Positions 34,849-36,382 of a DNA stretch of 36,382 nucleotides are shown piece after piece. How positions within the stretch are numbered: position 1 is the first letter of the stretch; every line of letters begins with the position of its first letter. Both the position numbers and the translations under genes were made by a program. This DNA comes from CAYOBW01 sp964402115 (GTDB lineage: Bacteria; Verrucomicrobiota; Kiritimatiellia; UBA8416; CAYOBW01): the NCBI GenBank assembly GCA_964402115.1, contig CAYOBW010000036.1, positions 1-36,382 of the forward strand, given 5' to 3'. Below the pieces are notes generated by a model. It had not been told where the DNA came from. It did no database searches and saw only the letters and a program-made list of their open reading frames with translations.

Positions 34849-36198
34849 TCAGGCCAGTGCCGTCCTGACCACTGCCGCGAGGCTTTCCACCTGCCGGTCG
34901 GTCATCTCCGCGGTGGGCCCCTCCACCATGACCCGGCAGAGCAGCTCCGTGCCGGAGTAGCGCACGAGCACGCGGCCGCGGCCGGCCAACTCCGCCTCGG
35001 CGGCGGCGACCGCCGTGGCGATGGCGGGCACGGTATCGAGGGGAGGCTTCTGCTTCACCTTGAGGTTGATCATCCGCTGCGGCGCCAGTTTCACGATCCC
35101 GGCCAGCCGGGAGAGCGGTTCGCCTGACTGGCGCATGACCGCCAGCAGCTGCAACGCGGAGATGATCCCGTCCCCCGTGGTATGCAGATCGTGGAAGATG
35201 ATGTGGCCCGACTGCTCGCCGCCGAGCGACGCGCCCATCTGCTTCATCAGCTCCAGCACGTTGCGGTCGCCCACGGCCGCGTCCACGAAACGGATCCCGA
35301 GATTGTCCAGCAGCTGCCGCAGCCCGAAGTTGCTCATCGGCGTGAGCACGACGAGGTTGCCGCGCAGGCGGCCGCTGGCCAGCATGTGTCGCGCACAGAC
35401 CCCGAGGATGTGGTCGCCCGTCAGCTCCCGCCCCTGCTCGTCCACGGCGATCAGCCGGTCGCCGTCGCCGTCGAACGCCAGTCCGACGTGCGCCCCGACC
35501 TCCCGCACCTTGGCGCTGAGGTTCTGCGTGTGCTGCGACCCGCAGCCGTCGTTGATATTCCTGCCGTTGGGCTCGACGTGGATCGCCGTCACCTCGGCGC
35601 CAAGCTCCGAAAAGATGACCGGCGCCACCTTGTAGGTGGCCCCGTTGGCGCAATCGAGCACGATCTTGAGGCCGTCCAGGGTGAGATCGTCCGGAAACGT
35701 GTTCTTGCAGAAGACGATGTACCGCCCGATGGCGTCGTCGATGCGCCGGGCCTTGCCGACCTGGTCGGCCGTCGGCCGGATGTCGTTGATCCGCCCGCTG
35801 AGCACGAGGTCCTCGATCTCGTGCTCCAGGTCGTCGGACAGCTTGTAGCCGTGACGCGAGAAAATCTTGATGCCGTTGTCCTGGTAGGGGTTGTGCGAGG
35901 CGGAGATGACCATGCCGGCGTCGGCCCGCATGCTGCGCGTGGTGAACGCGATGCCGGGAGTGGGCATGGGACCGAGCAGGAGCACGTCCATGCCCATCGA
36001 GCAGATGCCGGCCGTGAGGGCGTTCTCGAGCATGTAGCCGCTGATGCGCGTATCCTTGCCGATCACGATCCGGTGGCGGTTCTCGTGATGCTTGCAGACG
36101 TAGGCCGTGGCGCGGCCGATGGCCAGCGCCATCTCCGCCGTCATCGGCGCATTGTTCGCCACGCCGCGAATCCCGTCGGTCCAAAACAGCTTGCCCAT
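34849..36198 (-). CDS. glmM: Phosphoglucosamine mutase
   Basis: Converts glucosamine-6-phosphate to glucosamine-1-phosphate in the cytoplasm, on the route to UDP-GlcNAc for peptidoglycan and lipopolysaccharide. At 449 residues it has the usual family length and all four landmarks of the alpha-D-phosphohexomutase fold: the opening MGKLFWTDGIRG, the catalytic loop ISASHNPYQDNGIK with phosphoserine Ser101, the metal site DGDGDR (243-248), the sugar-binding GGEQSGH (326-332) and the phosphate-binding RYSGTE (413-418). The start at 36198 follows GGAGG by 7 bases. Oddities: Trp6 replaces the usual Gly in F-G-TDGIRG, and the C-terminal loop reads RYSGTELL instead of the common RPSGTEP. The gene follows an unidentified open frame by 56 bases and probably shares its transcript. 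A paralogous hexomutase is less likely given the GlmM-like ASHNPYQDNGIK and length. Confidence 0.96.
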   Translation of the reverse strand: MGKLFWTDGIRGVANNAPMTAEMALAIGRATAYVCKHHENRHRIVIGKDTRISGYMLENALTAGICSMGMDVLLLGPMPTPGIAFTTRSMRADAGMVISASHNPYQDNGIKIFSRHGYKLSDDLEHEIEDLVLSGRINDIRPTADQVGKARRIDDAIGRYIVFCKNTFPDDLTLDGLKIVLDCANGATYKVAPVIFSELGAEVTAIHVEPNGRNINDGCGSQHTQNLSAKVREVGAHVGLAFDGDGDRLIAVDEQGRELTGDHILGVCARHMLASGRLRGNLVVLTPMSNFGLRQLLDNLGIRFVDAAVGDRNVLELMKQMGASLGGEQSGHIIFHDLHTTGDGIISALQLLAVMRQSGEPLSRLAGIVKLAPQRMINLKVKQKPPLDTVPAIATAVAAAEAELAGRGRVLVRYSGTELLCRVMVEGPTAEMTDRQVESLAAVVRTALA

Positions 36199-36254
36199 GG
36201 TGTTCCCTCCCCGTCTCCTCGCGCCGCGCGGTCGCGCCGCGCTACACGTGTTGC

Positions 36255-36382
36255 TCAGCCAGCCGGCGCACCGTCCGCCAAGGCGCGGCTGGCGCGGGCC
36301 TCCACATCGTCCACGATGCCCTGCAGCCAGGCGCGGGCCGCGGCCCTGGCCGCCGCGGGCAGGGCCCGCACGGCCGCCAGGT
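36255..36382 (-). CDS. 3' end of an unidentified gene upstream of glmM (partial)
   Basis: A minus-strand frame enters from the right edge and stops at 36255 after about 42 codons, reading LAAVRALPAAARAAARAWLQ, then GIVDDVEARASRALADGAPAG. About 39 of 42 codons end in G or C, which fits real coding in this genome. The Ala/Arg-rich stretch looks helical. The family cannot be identified from this tail. The stop is 56 bases before glmM on the same strand, so the two are probably cotranscribed. Confidence 0.5.
   Translation of the reverse strand, partial: LAAVRALPAAARAAARAWLQGIVDDVEARASRALADGAPAG

Noticed and set aside
34832..36184. Second minus-strand frame of 450 codons over glmM
   Set aside because: It is a frame-shifted shadow of glmM; only the frame at 34849-36198 has the phosphohexomutase motifs.

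Overview
The window is GC-rich bacterial DNA dominated by two adjacent giant genes on the minus strand. They encode secreted proteins built from autotransporter-associated beta-strand repeats (PATR type). The combination of giant PATR proteins without a beta-barrel, LamG and DUF2341 domains, lipoproteins with carboxypeptidase-regulatory-like folds, and dense REP-like intergenic palindromes fits the PVC superphylum, most likely Kiritimatiellota, Lentisphaerota or Verrucomicrobiota. This placement is inference; no rRNA or tRNA is present.

Layout, left to right. 1-290 is a repeat-rich intergenic block. 291-758 (minus) is a small predicted lipoprotein. 774-1434 is intergenic and holds strong hairpins, a quasi-palindrome and a second copy of the block at 1-183, so the lipoprotein gene lies between two direct repeats. 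1435-10461 (minus) encodes a 3008-residue PATR protein with two LamG-like modules and a DUF2341 domain. 10462-10558 is a short intercistronic gap with a strong hairpin and a good Shine-Dalgarno. 10559-34285 (minus) encodes a 7908-residue PATR protein. 34286-34848 holds a sigma70-like promoter, an inverted repeat overlapping its -10, and two more REP-pair elements. 34849-36198 (minus) is glmM, phosphoglucosamine mutase. 36255-36382 (minus) is the 3' end of an unidentified gene.

All genes point the same way. The unidentified gene and glmM probably form one transcription unit serving UDP-GlcNAc and cell-envelope synthesis. The two giant genes probably form a second unit read from the promoter near 34.5 kb. 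Both giants have N-terminal signal peptides, share a homologous C-terminal module of about 360 residues, and lack a beta-barrel translocator or PEP-CTERM tail. The smaller giant reads as a mosaic of blocks found in the larger one, plus a unique DUF2341-LamG insert. At least one block of about 4 kb is still about 90% identical in a sampled DNA stretch.

The four REP-pair elements each consist of two inverted units with a GTAG foot and a GTRA-loop hairpin. This is the layout known for substrates of REP-associated tyrosine transposases (RAYT/TnpA-REP). No such transposase is encoded in the window.
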